This document shows, one piece after another, positions 63,539-64,000 of a stretch of DNA of 64,000 nt. How positions within the stretch are numbered: position 1 is the first letter of the stretch; the number at the start of each line of letters is the position of its first letter. The position numbers and the translations under genes are program-made. The notes below the pieces were generated by a model, which was given only the letters and a program-made list of their open reading frames with translations, made no database searches and was not told the DNA's origin. Origin of the DNA: Halobiforma lacisalsi AJ5 (GTDB lineage: Archaea > Halobacteriota > Halobacteria > Halobacteriales > Natrialbaceae); assembly GCF_000226975.2 (NCBI RefSeq), contig NZ_CP019285.1, positions 3,224,001-3,288,000 of the forward strand, given 5' to 3'.

Positions 63539-63802
63539 CTACGCGTAGTGGTCCTCGAGGTAGTCGACGATCGCCTCGCTCTCGTAGCGGGTCTCCTCTC
63601 GGGCGGTATCGACGAGGAACGGGATCGAGTCCTCGCCGCCGATCGCGGTCAGTTGGGCGTGGGCCTGCCCGTTGAGCACGTCCCCGCCCTCGTCCCCTGT
63701 CAGTCGCGGGTTGTGGACGACGTAGGAGACGCCGAGTTCGGTGAGTTTCTCGCGCACCTCGGTGCTGTGCGGGCAGCCTTCAGCCTGGTAGAGCTCGAGC
63801 AT
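63539..63802 (-). CDS. Glutaredoxin/GST N-terminal-like thiol protein
   Basis: 87 residues with the thioredoxin fold of a glutaredoxin: MLELYQAEGCPHSTEVREKLTELGVSYVVHN has the active site CPHS (Cys10), and SIPFLVDTAREETRYESEAIVDYLEDHYA has the cis-proline and the GST-N-type ESEAIVDYLE end. It may reduce mixed disulfides using gamma-glutamylcysteine. The VOC gene follows it on the same strand after 55 bases, a thiol-linked pairing seen for glyoxalase systems. Confidence 0.87.
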   Translation of the reverse strand: MLELYQAEGCPHSTEVREKLTELGVSYVVHNPRLTGDEGGDVLNGQAHAQLTAIGGEDSIPFLVDTAREETRYESEAIVDYLEDHYA

Positions 63803-64000
63803 CGATCACCGTACGTCGCGGGCGGCCCTACGCGTTCGACAGGCAGGTGAAACACGGTCCGATGAGTTTCACTGTCCAGCGATGGGGAGAACTGTTTCGA
63901 CGGCAAGACCGAGGGGACCGACACGGCGACCGGCAGTCGAAACATATGTTCCATTACATTTTGTTGGCAATCTCCTCGATGGCAATGACCAACCGATGGA

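Overview
The window is a high-GC haloarchaeal chromosome segment, probably from the Natrialbaceae (Natrinema/Haloterrigena-like), although the genus is a guess. The evidence is strongly acidic proteins, many leaderless promoters, and archaeal gene families: deoxyhypusine synthase, fibrillarin/Nop5, geranylgeranyl reductase, haloarchaeal gamma-glutamylcysteine ligase and archaeal pilin. It also carries halobacterial insertion sequences. About 58 genes are real; most other open frames are shadows caused by GC-biased codon use.

Layout. 1-0.94 kb: the 3' part of an IS66-type transposase, whose element has cut off the end of a type IV pilin gene. 1.7-7.5 kb: a small membrane protein, an Nmad3-like protein, a hexapeptide acyltransferase, a type II NADH dehydrogenase-like flavoprotein, a DtxR/MntR regulator with a ZIP metal transporter (sharing an operator-like palindrome), and a winged-helix regulator. 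7.8-12.5 kb: gyrB-gyrA with a strongly structured spacer. 12.7-19 kb: TauE/SafE exporter, UspA, SPW-repeat protein, anchored SGNH hydrolase, DoxX, gshA and a beta-propeller lipoprotein. 19.4-21.5 kb: an AT-rich pocket with a small lipoprotein, an internally deleted IS701-like element with intact ends, and unexplained hairpins. 21.5-25.5 kb: fibrillarin/Nop5 and an amino-acid permease fused to UspA domains.

26.1-30.7 kb: a potassium block (trkA-trkH, and convergent to it a two-RCK potassium channel). 30.8-36.3 kb: an RND/MMPL transporter, an exported COG1361-like protein and a divergent TrmB-type regulator, which look like one envelope export module. 36.3-41.9 kb: DUF63, DoxX, an inositol-phosphatase-like enzyme, and an HTTM gene split by an ISH8-like insertion with a 10-bp target duplication; removing the insertion restores a 528-residue frame. 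42-47.8 kb: tRNA-Leu(CAA) with a duplicated 3' end, a 43-residue zinc-ribbon protein, DUF309, an AstE/AspA-like deacylase, deoxyhypusine synthase, a PQQ-type sugar dehydrogenase and a monothiol glutaredoxin.

48.1-50.2 kb: an overlapping pair, a membrane-anchored beta-propeller protein followed by a PH-domain membrane protein. 50.5-57 kb: wecB, a PAPS-reductase-family protein with an operator-like palindrome at its start, a soluble chemotaxis transducer and small membrane proteins. 57-64 kb: aldo/keto reductase, amidase, geranylgeranyl reductase, an NSUN-type RNA m5C methyltransferase overlapping a PUA-like partner gene, a VOC/glyoxalase protein and a glutaredoxin-like protein.

No CRISPR array or known defence cassette was seen. 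The most interesting points are the MMPL-COG1361-TrmB module, the propeller-PH pair, the regulator/ZIP operator, the insertion-disrupted HTTM and pilin genes, the deletion-derivative elements, and the structured gyrB-gyrA spacer.
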